Shown: positions 24,168 to 32,802 of the stretch, piece by piece | Layout: the number at the start of each line of letters is the position of its first letter | How positions within the stretch are numbered: position 1 is the first letter of the stretch | Origin: Nitrososphaerota archaeon | GTDB taxonomy: Archaea; Thermoproteota; Nitrososphaeria; Nitrososphaerales; Gagatemarchaeaceae | Assembly: GCA_029785375.1 (NCBI GenBank) | Contig: JAFLZV010000002.1 | Location: forward strand, 51,497 to 115,496 | Direction: 5' to 3' | Length of the DNA stretch: 64,000 nt | Translations under genes and position numbers: made by a program | Notes under the pieces: generated by a model | What the model saw: only the letters and a program-made list of their open reading frames with translations | Told to the model about the DNA's origin: nothing | The model's database searches: none

Positions 24168-24458
24168 GTGAAGGGCAGATCACGCGAGTACCAAGCGATG
24201 TCGAAATTGAAGAAAGAGGGATGGATGGTGTCCAGGAGCGCCGCCTCCCATGGCGCCGTAGACGTCTTCGCAGCCAAGGGCGGCAAGGTCCTGTTGGTGC
24301 AGGTCAAGAGCGGGAGGGCAAGGGCCACCAAGGAGGAGCTCGCGGAGCTGGCGGAGTGGGGGAAAAGCGCGAATGGTGACGCCGAGGTGTGGCACTACAA
24401 GGGGAAAGGAGAGATAGTCAGGAGGAGGGTGTATGCGGCCAGGGGAGGGATTTCCTGA
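24168..24458 (+). CDS. PD-(D/E)XK nuclease, Holliday-junction-resolvase-like
   Basis: About 96 residues from GTG 24168 (the frame is open to 24108, but the upstream residues look non-coding). Core: GRSREYQAMSKLKKEGW (Glu on the first helix), ASHGAVDVFAAKGG (catalytic Asp) and VLLVQVKSG (QxK). This order is that of Hjc/Hje-type resolvases, though shorter at the C-terminus and with Q for the usual E. Other PD-(D/E)XK DNases are possible. Confidence 0.68.
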   Translation: MKGRSREYQAMSKLKKEGWMVSRSAASHGAVDVFAAKGGKVLLVQVKSGRARATKEELAELAEWGKSANGDAEVWHYKGKGEIVRRRVYAARGGIS

Positions 24459-24616
24459 GGCCGAAGTGCTACTTCTGTGACACCGAGCTCGAAGTTGCCC
24501 TGCACACGTTCAAAGTGGGACCGAAAGACGAGCCTGTATGTGAAGAGTGTCATGTGAAGACGGCTAATAGGGTAAAGGCCAAGGCGGAGGAAGACGGGCG
24601 GAAGGACTCAGGCTGA
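24389..24616 (+). CDS. small zinc-ribbon protein
   Basis: Two CxxC pairs, CYFC and CEEC, separated by 23 residues, form a zinc ribbon, followed by a basic helical tail (VKTANRVKAKAEEDGRK). The frame opens at GTG 24389, overlapping the nuclease gene by 70 bp; the zinc-binding part starts only after the nuclease stop at 24458, so the true start is probably later, perhaps a non-standard codon near 24455. Function unknown; coupling to the nuclease hints at a nucleic-acid role. Confidence 0.5.
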   Translation: MALQGERRDSQEEGVCGQGRDFLRPKCYFCDTELEVALHTFKVGPKDEPVCEECHVKTANRVKAKAEEDGRKDSG

Positions 24617-24967
24617 AGCGCATGTGCGCCTGAGTTCCAGGATGAGAGCAGAGCACTCCGTGAGGCGCTCCTCATCGTCGCTCTTCCGGTAGCAGTCCAG
24701 GGCCCTCTCGTACTCGCACAGCGCGCTGATGGCCCTGACCGCAGGGGAAGCGCTGGGCTCAGAGAGTATGAGCCGCCCCGCCGTCTCGTACCAGCCGGCA
24801 GCGTCACCGTACTGTTCGAGCTGGAAGAAGCAGGACGCGATGGACTCGCAAGCCTCGACCTTGTGTGTGGAGGTGGGGAACTTCTCGAACTGTTCCCTCA
24901 GCTGATAGACCGCCGCGTTTCCGCTTCTCATCTTGCCTACGCTGAACCCCTCAGAGAAGTCGTGCAA
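24608..24967 (-). CDS. TPR-like helical protein, unknown
   Basis: 119 residues with TPR-like helix pairs: KVEACESIASCFFQLEQYGD and AAGWYETAGRLI, then AISALCEYERALDCYRKS. Probably a small protein-protein interaction scaffold. Convergent with the zinc-ribbon gene. No specific family recognised. Confidence 0.55.
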   Translation of the reverse strand: MHDFSEGFSVGKMRSGNAAVYQLREQFEKFPTSTHKVEACESIASCFFQLEQYGDAAGWYETAGRLILSEPSASPAVRAISALCEYERALDCYRKSDDEERLTECSALILELRRTCASA

Positions 24968-25049
24968 GGGGTGGACGTGGGCAGAGCGCCCCTATGTGCA
25001 GGATGCTCTAGTTTTGTTGAGCCTGGAATCAAAAGAGAGAGGTTGCATC

Positions 25050-25538
25050 TCAGGAGCCGTTCATGACAGCCTGGGTAGCTTCTCGGAGCCTCCGCCTTGC
25101 GAGACCCTCGTTGAACCGCTTCTTCTCCACGCTGGTGCGTGGGCTGAGTCGAGGTATTTGGGTGGGCCTGCCTTTCTCGTCCAGCGCCACATAGGTGAGG
25201 TAGCAGGAGCCGGTGTGCGTCCCCTTGCGCGTGGAAGGGTCTACGGCCTCCAGCCTCACGCCAATCTCCATCGAAGTGGTACCGACGTAGTTCACAGCGG
25301 CCTTGAGTATCAGCAGGTCGCCGACATAGACAGGGGCATAGAAGTTCATGCGGTCTATGGACGCCGTGACCACGTTCTTGCCGGCATGCCTCCAGGCGAC
25401 GATTGCGGCTATCTCATCCATGTATCTCATGATGGCCCCGCCGAAAACGTTTCCCAACACGTTGGCGTCGGTGGGCATCATGAGCCGTGCGGTGGTCATC
25501 TCAGACTCTGCCGGCTCCTTGGCCTTCAACTTCGCCAA
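25050..25538 (-). CDS. acyl-CoA thioesterase (hotdog fold, YciA/BACH type)
   Basis: 162 residues; hydrolyses acyl-CoA to free acid and CoA. Hotdog signature MPTDANVLGNVFGGAIMRYMDE with the following AAIVAWRHAGKNVVTASIDR, and FYAPVYVGDLLILKAAVNYVG. Matches the YciA/acyl-CoA hydrolase group. May connect to the CoA-thioester island at 42.7-50 kb, but it is not adjacent. Confidence 0.88.
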   Translation of the reverse strand: MAKLKAKEPAESEMTTARLMMPTDANVLGNVFGGAIMRYMDEIAAIVAWRHAGKNVVTASIDRMNFYAPVYVGDLLILKAAVNYVGTTSMEIGVRLEAVDPSTRKGTHTGSCYLTYVALDEKGRPTQIPRLSPRTSVEKKRFNEGLARRRLREATQAVMNGS

Positions 25539-25602
25539 CTAGGTAAGACGAGCCCCGCCCGGAGTTGATAAATGTAGAGGGCGGATGGTCAGCCCTCGGA
25601 GC

Positions 25603-26634
25603 TCATCCGAACCACTTCTCCAGGGTCTCCGTCTGGTGAGAGTCGGCCTTCGAGGATTGGACCCTGGCTATGGCAGCGTCGACCCTGTCCCGGGAGAACG
25701 AGTGCTCCCCGACCAGAAAGGACACGACCCTCTCCTTGTCCAGAGGTTTCCACTCAGGGCGCACCCCCTTGACTGAGGGGGCGTCGAGGTATAGCTTCCT
25801 TATCTCCGGGTAGTTGATCCCCTGCAAGGGACCTGCGAGCTCCTTGATTTCCTCAAGCCTGCCGTACTTCTTCAGGTATTTGAGGGCCGTGGCCGGTCCT
25901 ACCCCCGCGAACCCGTCTGGATTGAAGTCCGTCCCGAGCAGGATGGCGAAGTCGACCAGCTGCTCTCTGGACAGTCCTGTGGCTGTCAGCGCGGACTCGA
26001 GGGTTATCCTTTCTGGCACCACGTTGATCACAATACCCTTGCTTGGGAGCCTCCTCTTGCCAGACACTGTGACGTTGCGCACAAGGACCGGCGCCCCGAA
26101 GACGATAGAGTCGTGGTCCTGGGATGCCACGGCGTTCACTGTCCCCTCAATCGCCATGACCGACGCCTGGGCCTCGCCCTCGGATGGCGCGTCCACCCAT
26201 GGTATCCCCATGGCGTCCAGGAGCGCCTTAGCGTCTGAGACCATGTCCCTCCTAAGAACCGTGGAGGCCTCCGCGTACTTCCTCGCCTGAGTCATCTCGC
26301 CCGCCTGGAGGGCGCGGAGGTACTGGTCCTTGGCTTCCCTCCGCTGCTCGGAGCGCCTCCTAATCTCCTCCATCTTGAGTTCAGGGGGCCGGCCGTCGAA
26401 TACGTAGACCAGCTTCATGCCGAGCTCCAGCAGATTGACGTTCCTGTAGAAGAGCCCAGAGATGTGCGATGTGACCCGTCCCTGTGCATCCTTGAGATGG
26501 CCGCCGTCCATCCCACGGATGATGGCGAGGAACTGGTAGAGCGTGTTGTATCCGTCGACGGCGAGCGTCCACCCGGCGATGTCCTCGAGTTGAATCTTCT
26601 CCCTCGGTATGGAGTCGCCGAAGTCTACACCCAT
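25603..26634 (-). CDS. fen: flap endonuclease FEN-1
   Basis: Structure-specific 5' nuclease that trims Okazaki-fragment flaps. N-domain: MGVDFGDSIP, LAVDGYNTLYQFLA; I-domain: VYVFDGRPPELK, PSEGEAQASVMA and ASQDHDSIVFGAP (acidic metal ligands), GTDFNPDGFAGVGPATALKYL (helix-hairpin-helix). The C-terminus TETLEKWFG is a PCNA-interacting-like box in which the usual first Gln is Thr. ATG 26634 is chosen by homology over the frame opening at 26754; a TATA-like CGATAAATC lies about 30 bp upstream. Confidence 0.95.
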   Translation of the reverse strand: MGVDFGDSIPREKIQLEDIAGWTLAVDGYNTLYQFLAIIRGMDGGHLKDAQGRVTSHISGLFYRNVNLLELGMKLVYVFDGRPPELKMEEIRRRSEQRREAKDQYLRALQAGEMTQARKYAEASTVLRRDMVSDAKALLDAMGIPWVDAPSEGEAQASVMAIEGTVNAVASQDHDSIVFGAPVLVRNVTVSGKRRLPSKGIVINVVPERITLESALTATGLSREQLVDFAILLGTDFNPDGFAGVGPATALKYLKKYGRLEEIKELAGPLQGINYPEIRKLYLDAPSVKGVRPEWKPLDKERVVSFLVGEHSFSRDRVDAAIARVQSSKADSHQTETLEKWFG

Positions 26635-26672
26635 GAGCGGAGAACCCCGACCCGCCCGATTTATCGGTTCGG

Positions 26673-26921
26673 TTACTCTCTTATGCGGGGCATGCGTAGG
26701 TCTTCGGCAGGTTTGTCCTGGAACTCTAGCCTGCGCTTGTCCTTGGAGACCCACCTGATGCTGATTAGGCCCAGGATTTCGAGTTGCATGAGCGCCTTGT
26801 CAAGCTCGTCCGGGGAGCACCTGCTGCCGTTCTTGTTCAGGGCTTCTAGAAGATCGTCATCCGTCGTGCTCTTCTTCTCCTTGATCCATTCGTATATCGT
26901 ATATCTGAGAGGGAATTTCAT
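26673..26921 (-). CDS. small winged-helix-like protein
   Basis: About 82 residues from ATG 26921: MKFPLRYTIYEWIKEKKS, then DDDLLEALNKNG, ELDKALMQLEILGLISIRW, KDKRRLEFQ. The helix pattern ending in a beta-wing is wHTH-like, so DNA- or RNA-binding is possible. A TATA-like CTTTTATACC at about 26966-26981 implies a transcript start near 26949, supporting the inner ATG over the one at 26963. Confidence 0.6.
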   Translation of the reverse strand: MKFPLRYTIYEWIKEKKSTTDDDLLEALNKNGSRCSPDELDKALMQLEILGLISIRWVSKDKRRLEFQDKPAEDLRMPRIRE

Positions 26922-27004
26922 CGGGTCAACACCGTGCGAGAAAACGGCTCGTTTAGGGGCCACCTCGAGGTATAAAAGGTATCAGCCGACGCGTCACGGC
27001 GGCC

Positions 27005-27292
27005 CTACTGCGGCGGAAGCTTGCTTGACATCCGGCTCACGCCGGTGACTTCGCACTGGCTGACAAGGGGAGATTTTGACACCGCCTCCTCAATCCTATC
27101 GACCGCGCCCTCTTCTTCAGGGACGACCAGATCGAGAACCACTGCGGAGAGTCCGAATGCGATCGGTTCGATTTTGTGTGCTCTGATCTGGGCCGCCGCG
27201 GGTAGTAACCCAGCCACGGAGTCCACCAGCTTCTGATGGTCCGTCGTGGTATCAGGAGGCAGGAGCTTGAGCCTGATGACGTAGGAACCCAA
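27005..27292 (-). CDS. ef1b: elongation factor 1-beta
   Basis: 95-residue aEF1B, guanine-nucleotide exchange factor for EF-1 alpha. Family features: short ferredoxin-like fold starting SYVIRLKLLPPDT, central KIEPIAFGLSAVVLDLVVPE and the C-terminal VTGVSRM. It lies 9 bp after a zinc-ribbon RNA-binding protein gene, a conserved archaeal pairing. Confidence 0.93.
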   Translation of the reverse strand: MGSYVIRLKLLPPDTTTDHQKLVDSVAGLLPAAAQIRAHKIEPIAFGLSAVVLDLVVPEEEGAVDRIEEAVSKSPLVSQCEVTGVSRMSSKLPPQ

Positions 27293-27301
27293 AACGTTTC
27301 C

Positions 27302-27484
27302 CTATGGCCCTTCAAAGCCGCAGTTGAGGCACTTGTACCGCCTTGAAAACTTCCTGCACTTCTCAGACCTCCATATCACCGTCTCATGGCAGTTTGGGCA
27401 GTTGAAGTGGACCGCCCTCTCGGCAGGCTTTACGGGTCGGTTACACGAGTTGCACAGAGGGAGCGTCACTACGCCCTGCGACAT
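27302..27484 (-). CDS. zinc-ribbon RNA-binding protein
   Basis: 60 residues with four CxxC-type knuckles: CNSC, CPNC, an isolated Cys in SEKCRKF and CLNCGF. Belongs to the small archaeal Zn-ribbon RNA-binding family typically encoded next to EF-1 beta, as here. Probably translation-related; precise role unknown. Confidence 0.88.
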   Translation of the reverse strand: MSQGVVTLPLCNSCNRPVKPAERAVHFNCPNCHETVIWRSEKCRKFSRRYKCLNCGFEGP

Positions 27485-27540
27485 TTCTCAGGAACCCCTT
27501 CTGGCCCGACAAATATAGGTTGCTGCGCAGGAGGGCGCCT

Positions 27541-28689
27541 TCACCGTTCTGGCAGAAGGGAGCGCACCTCTGCTGAAGCCACCACTCCTGCAATCTTCAG
27601 CAGTCCAGGCATCCCCAGAGCGCCCAGGAGGGCGGTGGCGTGGAAGTCGAAGTCTGTCTGGGACAGCTTCTGGGCCAGCTTCGAGGCGGCGAGCACCGAG
27701 AAGACGCCCTCCAGGTCCTGGTTTGATAGCTTCTCGAAGACCCCCCTTAGCCTCATCATGGTCTTCATCTCCTTCATGAATTCCCCCTCCCATTCTTTCT
27801 GGTAGCCGTCCAGCAGCGACGGCCGACTCTTGTGTATGCTGGAGGAGACCCACCTGGCCGCAGTCGCAGCCCCGGCGATCGATGTCATTATCCCGCCCGC
27901 GGTAGTGGGTTTGACCTGTCCCGCGGACTCGCCGACGAAGATCCTCCTCCCCCTGACGAAGCTCTGCGCCGGGCCACCGATGTAAATCGGCGCAGCCACC
28001 TTCCTGAGCACCGTCGTGCTGCGTCCTTCGAGGAACTCGTCCAGGGCCTTGAATGGGTTGACACCGCGCCCAGCGGCACCGACCTTGGCCCTATGCTTCC
28101 CGAAGGGGATGACCCAGGCGAAGAACCCGGGATACTTCCCGGCGTCGAGGAAGACTTCGACGACGTGTTGCCTTATCCACTCGCCCTCGACCTCGTACTT
28201 CGCAGCGGGCAGAATCCCATGCTTGGGGCTCGAGGCGGGCCCGGTGGCATCCACGAGGAACTTCGCCTGGACTTCCTCCTCCCCCACCTTCACCCTGACG
28301 GAGTCGTCCATCTCCAGCGCCTCCCCTACCCTGCACCCGGTCATGACGGCTGCCCCCGCTGCCTCGGCGGCTGCTGCGACCTGCTTGTCGTAGGCGCTCC
28401 TGTCTAGCACGACCACCTCCAGCGCCGCGGCGTCGGCGGTGAATCGCTTCCCCGACGGAGAGTGCAAGACAGCTGAGTCAATCTGATCCTGGATCGTGCC
28501 CCCCTCTGGGGGATAGCCGTGCTTCCTGAGGCCCTTCAGGCTCACGAGGCCGTCGCACTTCTCGGGCTCGCCCACTTCGGGGTGCTCCTCGGCCACCAGG
28601 ACGCTGAGCCCCAGCTTCGCGGCCTCCGACGCGAAGACCAGGCCTGCGATGCTCCCGCCGGCCACAACAACGTCGCAGGTTCGGGACAA
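27541..28689 (-). CDS. geranylgeranyl reductase family flavoprotein
   Basis: 382 residues. FAD motif [22 protein letters not shown], then [10 protein letters not shown] and the second FAD motif [20 protein letters not shown]. The family saturates geranylgeranyl chains of archaeal ether lipids or menaquinone side chains. Divergent from pth2 across about 60 bp. Lipid versus quinone substrate cannot be settled. Confidence 0.9.
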   Translation of the reverse strand: MSRTCDVVVAGGSIAGLVFASEAAKLGLSVLVAEEHPEVGEPEKCDGLVSLKGLRKHGYPPEGGTIQDQIDSAVLHSPSGKRFTADAAALEVVVLDRSAYDKQVAAAAEAAGAAVMTGCRVGEALEMDDSVRVKVGEEEVQAKFLVDATGPASSPKHGILPAAKYEVEGEWIRQHVVEVFLDAGKYPGFFAWVIPFGKHRAKVGAAGRGVNPFKALDEFLEGRSTTVLRKVAAPIYIGGPAQSFVRGRRIFVGESAGQVKPTTAGGIMTSIAGAATAARWVSSSIHKSRPSLLDGYQKEWEGEFMKEMKTMMRLRGVFEKLSNQDLEGVFSVLAASKLAQKLSQTDFDFHATALLGALGMPGLLKIAGVVASAEVRSLLPER

Positions 28690-28749
28690 GGGCCAGGACT
28701 TTGCAAAGGCTTAATCGGACTTGTAATAACCGTTGGCAAACCACCAGGC

Positions 28750-29097
28750 ATGAAACAAGCCATCGTCGTCCGAACTGATCTCGGGATGGGCAAAGGGAAG
28801 GTCGCCGCCCAGGCCGCACACGCGTCGCTCTCCGCCGCCGAAGCGGCGCAACAGAAGAGGCCCGGATGGTACGGAGGGTGGAAGGACGGGGGTCAGGCCA
28901 AGATCGTCTTGAAGGTAGACTCTGAAGAGGCCCTGCGAGAACTCTTCCGCAAGGCGAAGAGCGCGGGACTCCCCGCCGCACTGGTGGAAGACAGGGGGCT
29001 CACCCAGGTGGAGCCTGGGACGACCACCTGCCTGGCGGTAGGCCCCGCCCCCGAGGCAGAGGTCGACGCGATCACCGGGAAGCTCAAGCTCCTTTGA
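28750..29097 (+). CDS. pth2: peptidyl-tRNA hydrolase, archaeal/eukaryotic type
   Basis: 115 residues; releases peptides from stalled peptidyl-tRNA. Start [20 protein letters not shown] with the family GKGKxAAQxAHA pattern ([15 protein letters not shown]), [13 protein letters not shown], and [21 protein letters not shown] near the end. The open frame extends left, but homology begins at ATG 28750. Its TGA overlaps the TTG of truD. Confidence 0.95.
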   Translation: MKQAIVVRTDLGMGKGKVAAQAAHASLSAAEAAQQKRPGWYGGWKDGGQAKIVLKVDSEEALRELFRKAKSAGLPAALVEDRGLTQVEPGTTTCLAVGPAPEAEVDAITGKLKLL

Positions 29098-30338
29098 CAC
29101 AGCCTGCGGCTGCGGAGAAGGAGGTGGGGATTCTGTGCTATGCGACCGCCGGTCCGAGATGTGCAGGGAGGGCAAAGAGCAGCCCAGAGGACTTCCGCGT
29201 CGAAGAGGTGATCGACATGTCGGAGATGACGGCCGAGCAGGCGGACGGGAGGTACCCCCTCTACAGGGTTCAGAAGGAGTCCGTCGACACCATGCACATG
29301 GCAGCAGAGCTATCCACCGCCCTGAAGAGCAGGGTGAGCTACGCAGGCATGAAGGACAGCAGAGCTGTCGCGGTCCAGTATGCCACACCGACGAGCTTGA
29401 GGTCGGAGCGTCCGGCGCTGGTGAGTCGAAACAGGTTCACCGCGACCCTCGTCGGGTTCCTCGCCCGGCCCCTTTCGCGCTCTTCGGTGCTGGCGAACAG
29501 GTTCGAAGTCGTTCTCAGGGGGTGCTGCCCCGAGGTCGGGAGCAGGATGTCTGAAGCCTTCGGGCTCGCTGCGGCGGGGAAGGTCCCCAACTACTTTGGG
29601 CTCCAGAGGTTCGGGGCGTCTGGTCGGGGGACCCATGAGGTGGGGAAAGCCCTGGTCAAGGGCCGGTTCGAGCAGGCGGTGGGGCTGCTGCTGGCTGGGA
29701 GCCCCGAGACCAGGGAAGCGGCCACGGCGGGGAGGTACAGGGAACTGTTGGATATTCTCCCCCCTGGGAAGGACGTGGAGAGGAGGGTCGCCAAGGCGCT
29801 CGTGGCGAGGCCGGGAGAATGGGTCAGGGCGATGAGGGCGATACCAGTCAGGCTCAGGCGACTCTATGTCCAGGCGTATCAGTCGTTCATTTTCAACAGG
29901 ACACTCAGCGCGGCGCTGGAGAGGGGAGAGGACATCTCGAAGTACGCCGCGGGGGACAACTGGGGGGAAAGCGGCCCCGGGGGGTTGGTCGTCTACGGCG
30001 TAAGGGGGGTGAAGGAGCCGCCTACCCGGGGGGCGGTCCCCCTGGTCCAGCTGGCGGGCTACGCCTACAGAGACTACGGCTCCAGGTTCGACGCCTGTAT
30101 CAATGAGACACTCGCGTCGGAGGAGGTAGAACCGCGTTCGTTCTATGTCAAAGAGATGCAGGAGGTGTCATCGGAAGGCGGATTCAGGCGGCCTCACCTG
30201 GCGATGAAGGACGGCGCCTTCGAAGTCAGGGAGGACACCGCACTTCTCCGTTTCACCCTGGCCAGAGGGCAGTACGCCACCATCCTGCTCCGCGAAGTCC
30301 TGAAGCCAGACGACCCCACGGCCTCGGGGTTGGCTTGA
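29094..30338 (+). CDS. truD: tRNA pseudouridine synthase TruD
   Basis: 414 residues; isomerises U13 of tRNA. Catalytic Asp lies in [14 protein letters not shown]; the insertion (TRUD) domain follows, and [20 protein letters not shown] and FHLV-equivalent [12 protein letters not shown] are present. TTG start overlapping the pth2 stop (TTGA), so a pth2-truD operon. Confidence 0.93.
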   Translation: MTQPAAAEKEVGILCYATAGPRCAGRAKSSPEDFRVEEVIDMSEMTAEQADGRYPLYRVQKESVDTMHMAAELSTALKSRVSYAGMKDSRAVAVQYATPTSLRSERPALVSRNRFTATLVGFLARPLSRSSVLANRFEVVLRGCCPEVGSRMSEAFGLAAAGKVPNYFGLQRFGASGRGTHEVGKALVKGRFEQAVGLLLAGSPETREAATAGRYRELLDILPPGKDVERRVAKALVARPGEWVRAMRAIPVRLRRLYVQAYQSFIFNRTLSAALERGEDISKYAAGDNWGESGPGGLVVYGVRGVKEPPTRGAVPLVQLAGYAYRDYGSRFDACINETLASEEVEPRSFYVKEMQEVSSEGGFRRPHLAMKDGAFEVREDTALLRFTLARGQYATILLREVLKPDDPTASGLA

Positions 30339-30384
30339 CCCATGAACGCTTATACGTGGAGTCCAGAGGCCAAGGCTGAGTTCC

Positions 30385-31380
30385 ATGGCCGGCGACGTCT
30401 ATGACATCACGATTGTAGGCGCCGGGCCGAGCGGCCTGTTCGCGACGTTCTACGCTGGGCTCAGACAGATGAAGACGAAGGTAATCGACGCCTTGGAAGA
30501 GCCCGGAGGGCAGGTCGCGGTGCTCTATCCTGAGAAGTACATCTTCGACGTCCCCGGATACTCCAAGATACTGGCCAAGGACTTGGTCAAGTGCCTGGTC
30601 GAACAGGCGTTCCAATACGGCGCTACTGTGGTCCTCGGTGAGAGGGTGACGTCACTCCGCAGGAACGACGGCACCTTCGAGCTCGAGACTAGCAAGGGGA
30701 CCAAACACTACTCGAAGGCGGTCCTCATAGCGGCAGGCGTAGGGGCTTTCTCGCCCAACAGGCTGGAAGCGCGGGGGGCAGAGGACTACGAGGGGAAGGG
30801 GGTGTACTACTTCGTCAAAGACAAGAGCGCCTTCAGAGACAAGAACCTGCTCATAGTCGGAGGCGGGGACTCGGCCGTAGACTGGGCGCTGAACATGAAG
30901 GACACGGCCAAGAAAATCACCCTGGTGCACAGGAGGGACGTCTTCAGGGCGCACGAGGGAAACGTCGCCGAACTGATGAAGTCGGGCATAGACCTCAAAC
31001 TGTTCTATGAAGTCAGTCAGGTGAAGGGAGACGGCTCCACGGTGACCCAGGCGGTCGTCTTCGACAACAGGTCGAAGGCCGAGACGGTGCTGGACGTCGA
31101 CGCCATACTCGTCAACATAGGGTTCAGGGCAGACCTCGGCCCGATAAAGGACTGGGGGCTACAAATCGACGGCAGGGAGATCAGGGCCAACGGAAAGATG
31201 GAGACCAATATCCCAGGAGTCTATGTCGCCGGAGATGTAGCCGGCCCCCTGGACGGGATAAAGCTGAACCTGATCGCGACGGGATACGCCCAGGCGGCCC
31301 TGGCAGTCAACGTCGCCAAAGCCTATGTCGATCCAGGGTCGAAGGTGTTCCCAGGTCACAGCAGCGAGATGAAAAAGTAA
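30385..31380 (+). CDS. ferredoxin/thioredoxin-reductase-like FAD oxidoreductase
   Basis: 331 residues. FAD motif ITIVGAGPSGLFATFYAGL, GGQVAVLYPEKYIFDVPGY, NADPH motif LLIVGGGDSAVDWALNMK and C-terminal VYVAGDVAGPLDGIKLN. The thioredoxin-reductase CxxC pair is missing in the central domain, and the pattern matches type-2 ferredoxin-NADP+ reductases. Likely supplies reductant from NADPH to ferredoxin or the reverse. Confidence 0.88.
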   Translation: MAGDVYDITIVGAGPSGLFATFYAGLRQMKTKVIDALEEPGGQVAVLYPEKYIFDVPGYSKILAKDLVKCLVEQAFQYGATVVLGERVTSLRRNDGTFELETSKGTKHYSKAVLIAAGVGAFSPNRLEARGAEDYEGKGVYYFVKDKSAFRDKNLLIVGGGDSAVDWALNMKDTAKKITLVHRRDVFRAHEGNVAELMKSGIDLKLFYEVSQVKGDGSTVTQAVVFDNRSKAETVLDVDAILVNIGFRADLGPIKDWGLQIDGREIRANGKMETNIPGVYVAGDVAGPLDGIKLNLIATGYAQAALAVNVAKAYVDPGSKVFPGHSSEMKK

Positions 31381-31382
31381 GC

Positions 31383-31844
31383 TTAGCTTACTATCCCGAG
31401 CGCTCGCCTGTAGTCGTAGTCCTTTCTGATTGCAGGATTCAGCGGGTCGACCAGGATACACTCATACCACGCGTGCATCCCGTCCTCCCAAACAGGGTAG
31501 GACCCAAGGACCTTCATGTTAGGATGCCTCTCCTGGATCCTCCTCTCTGCGACCTGCTTCGAAGACACCGCAGATTTTATCTTGAGCACCCCCATGTGCT
31601 TCGGCCTCCTCCCCGAGGTAGGCCTCTGCTTTCGCATCCCGCCTCGCGAGACACGCATCCTGACCACTATGACCCCCTCCTTCGCCTTGTACCCGAGGGC
31701 CCTGGCCCTGTCCAGCCTCCAGGGGCGATCTACCCTGACCGCAGCGGGCTGCCTTCTGAGTTCGACGGCCCTGGTCTTCATATCCCCTCCCTTTTCGTGG
31801 AAGATTTGCTGCCAGGTCTTGGAAATCTGGCTGTACATGGGCAT
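31383..31844 (-). CDS. rpl15e: ribosomal protein L15e (eL15)
   Basis: 153 residues, strongly basic. Typical sequence: LRRQPAAVRVDRPWRLDRAR, ALGYKAKEGVIVVRMRVSRG, GGMRKQRPTSGRRPKHMG, AERRIQERHPNMKVLGSYPV and DGMHAWYECILVDP. Archaeal/eukaryotic 50S component. Convergent with the ferredoxin-reductase gene, 2 bp apart. Confidence 0.97.
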   Translation of the reverse strand: MPMYSQISKTWQQIFHEKGGDMKTRAVELRRQPAAVRVDRPWRLDRARALGYKAKEGVIVVRMRVSRGGMRKQRPTSGRRPKHMGVLKIKSAVSSKQVAERRIQERHPNMKVLGSYPVWEDGMHAWYECILVDPLNPAIRKDYDYRRALGIVS

Positions 31845-31890
31845 TTGGGCGCCTCGTTCCCGGTCGGCAAATAAACGTTCCCGGGGCGTC

Positions 31891-32802
31891 TCAGGGGGCT
31901 TTGAAGAAAGCCCTGACCTTCTCCCCGACGACCTCGATGGCGTTCTCCTGTGCCTCCTCGGTCTGGCCGCCTATGTGAGGGGTGAGGATTGCGTTGGGGG
32001 CCGAGAGGATGGCCCCCGAGGGAGGCTCCTTCTCGAAGACGTCCAACGCTGCCCCGCCGAGCCTCCCCTCCCTAAGAGCCGAAGCGAGTGCGTCTTCGTC
32101 CACCACCCCGCCCCTTGACATGTTGACCAGCACAGACCTGTCCTTCATCCTGGCAATGCGTGAGGCGTCGACCATGTGCGCAGTTTCAGGGGTCAGGGGG
32201 ACGTGGAGTGTTATGTAGTCAGAGGACGAAAAGAGCTCGTCTAGGGACACCATCCTGGCGCTCAGAGGCCCCAGGACATCCGGAGGGACGGAGATGACAT
32301 CGTAGGCAAGTGTTGACATACCCAAGGCCTTGCCTACCTCGGCTATTCGCCTGCCGATCCTGCCGAACCCTACCACCCCGAGGACCTTCCCTTTCATTTC
32401 CCTGCCGACCAGGCCGTTCTTCTCCCACTTACCTGACCTGGTGCCTGTGTCCGCTCGTATCAGCTTCCTGCTAAGGGCAAGCATGACCATGACCACCTGC
32501 TCCGCAACTGCCTCCACCAAGGATTCGGGGCTGTTCACGACAGCTACGCCTCTCTCCTTGGCGAAACCCACGTCCACGTTGTCCAGGCCAGTCCCAGGGC
32601 GGGCGACGAGCTTGAGCCGGTTCGCCCTCTCCAGGACCTCACGGTCAACCTTGGTCCTGCTCCTCACGACAAGCACCTCGTAGTTGCCAGCGACCGAGAG
32701 CAGCTCCTCTCTGCTCAGAGCTGGCCTGTAGTCCACTTCGAAGGACGGCCCCAGCGAGAGCCGCTCAATCTCGACGTGGTCGCAAACTAGCACCCTGACC
32801 AT
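31891..32802 (-). CDS. D-2-hydroxyacid dehydrogenase (phosphoglycerate dehydrogenase-like)
   Basis: 303 residues. NAD motif VLGVVGFGRIGRRIAEVGKALGM, catalytic Arg in VNMSRGGVVDE, Glu in FEKEPP and His in LTPHIGGQTEEA. Lacks the C-terminal ACT domain of long SerA enzymes. Candidate for serine synthesis, but other 2-hydroxyacids are possible. Its ATG overlaps the end of the preceding flavoprotein gene by 16 bp. Confidence 0.88.
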   Translation of the reverse strand: MVRVLVCDHVEIERLSLGPSFEVDYRPALSREELLSVAGNYEVLVVRSRTKVDREVLERANRLKLVARPGTGLDNVDVGFAKERGVAVVNSPESLVEAVAEQVVMVMLALSRKLIRADTGTRSGKWEKNGLVGREMKGKVLGVVGFGRIGRRIAEVGKALGMSTLAYDVISVPPDVLGPLSARMVSLDELFSSSDYITLHVPLTPETAHMVDASRIARMKDRSVLVNMSRGGVVDEDALASALREGRLGGAALDVFEKEPPSGAILSAPNAILTPHIGGQTEEAQENAIEVVGEKVRAFFKAP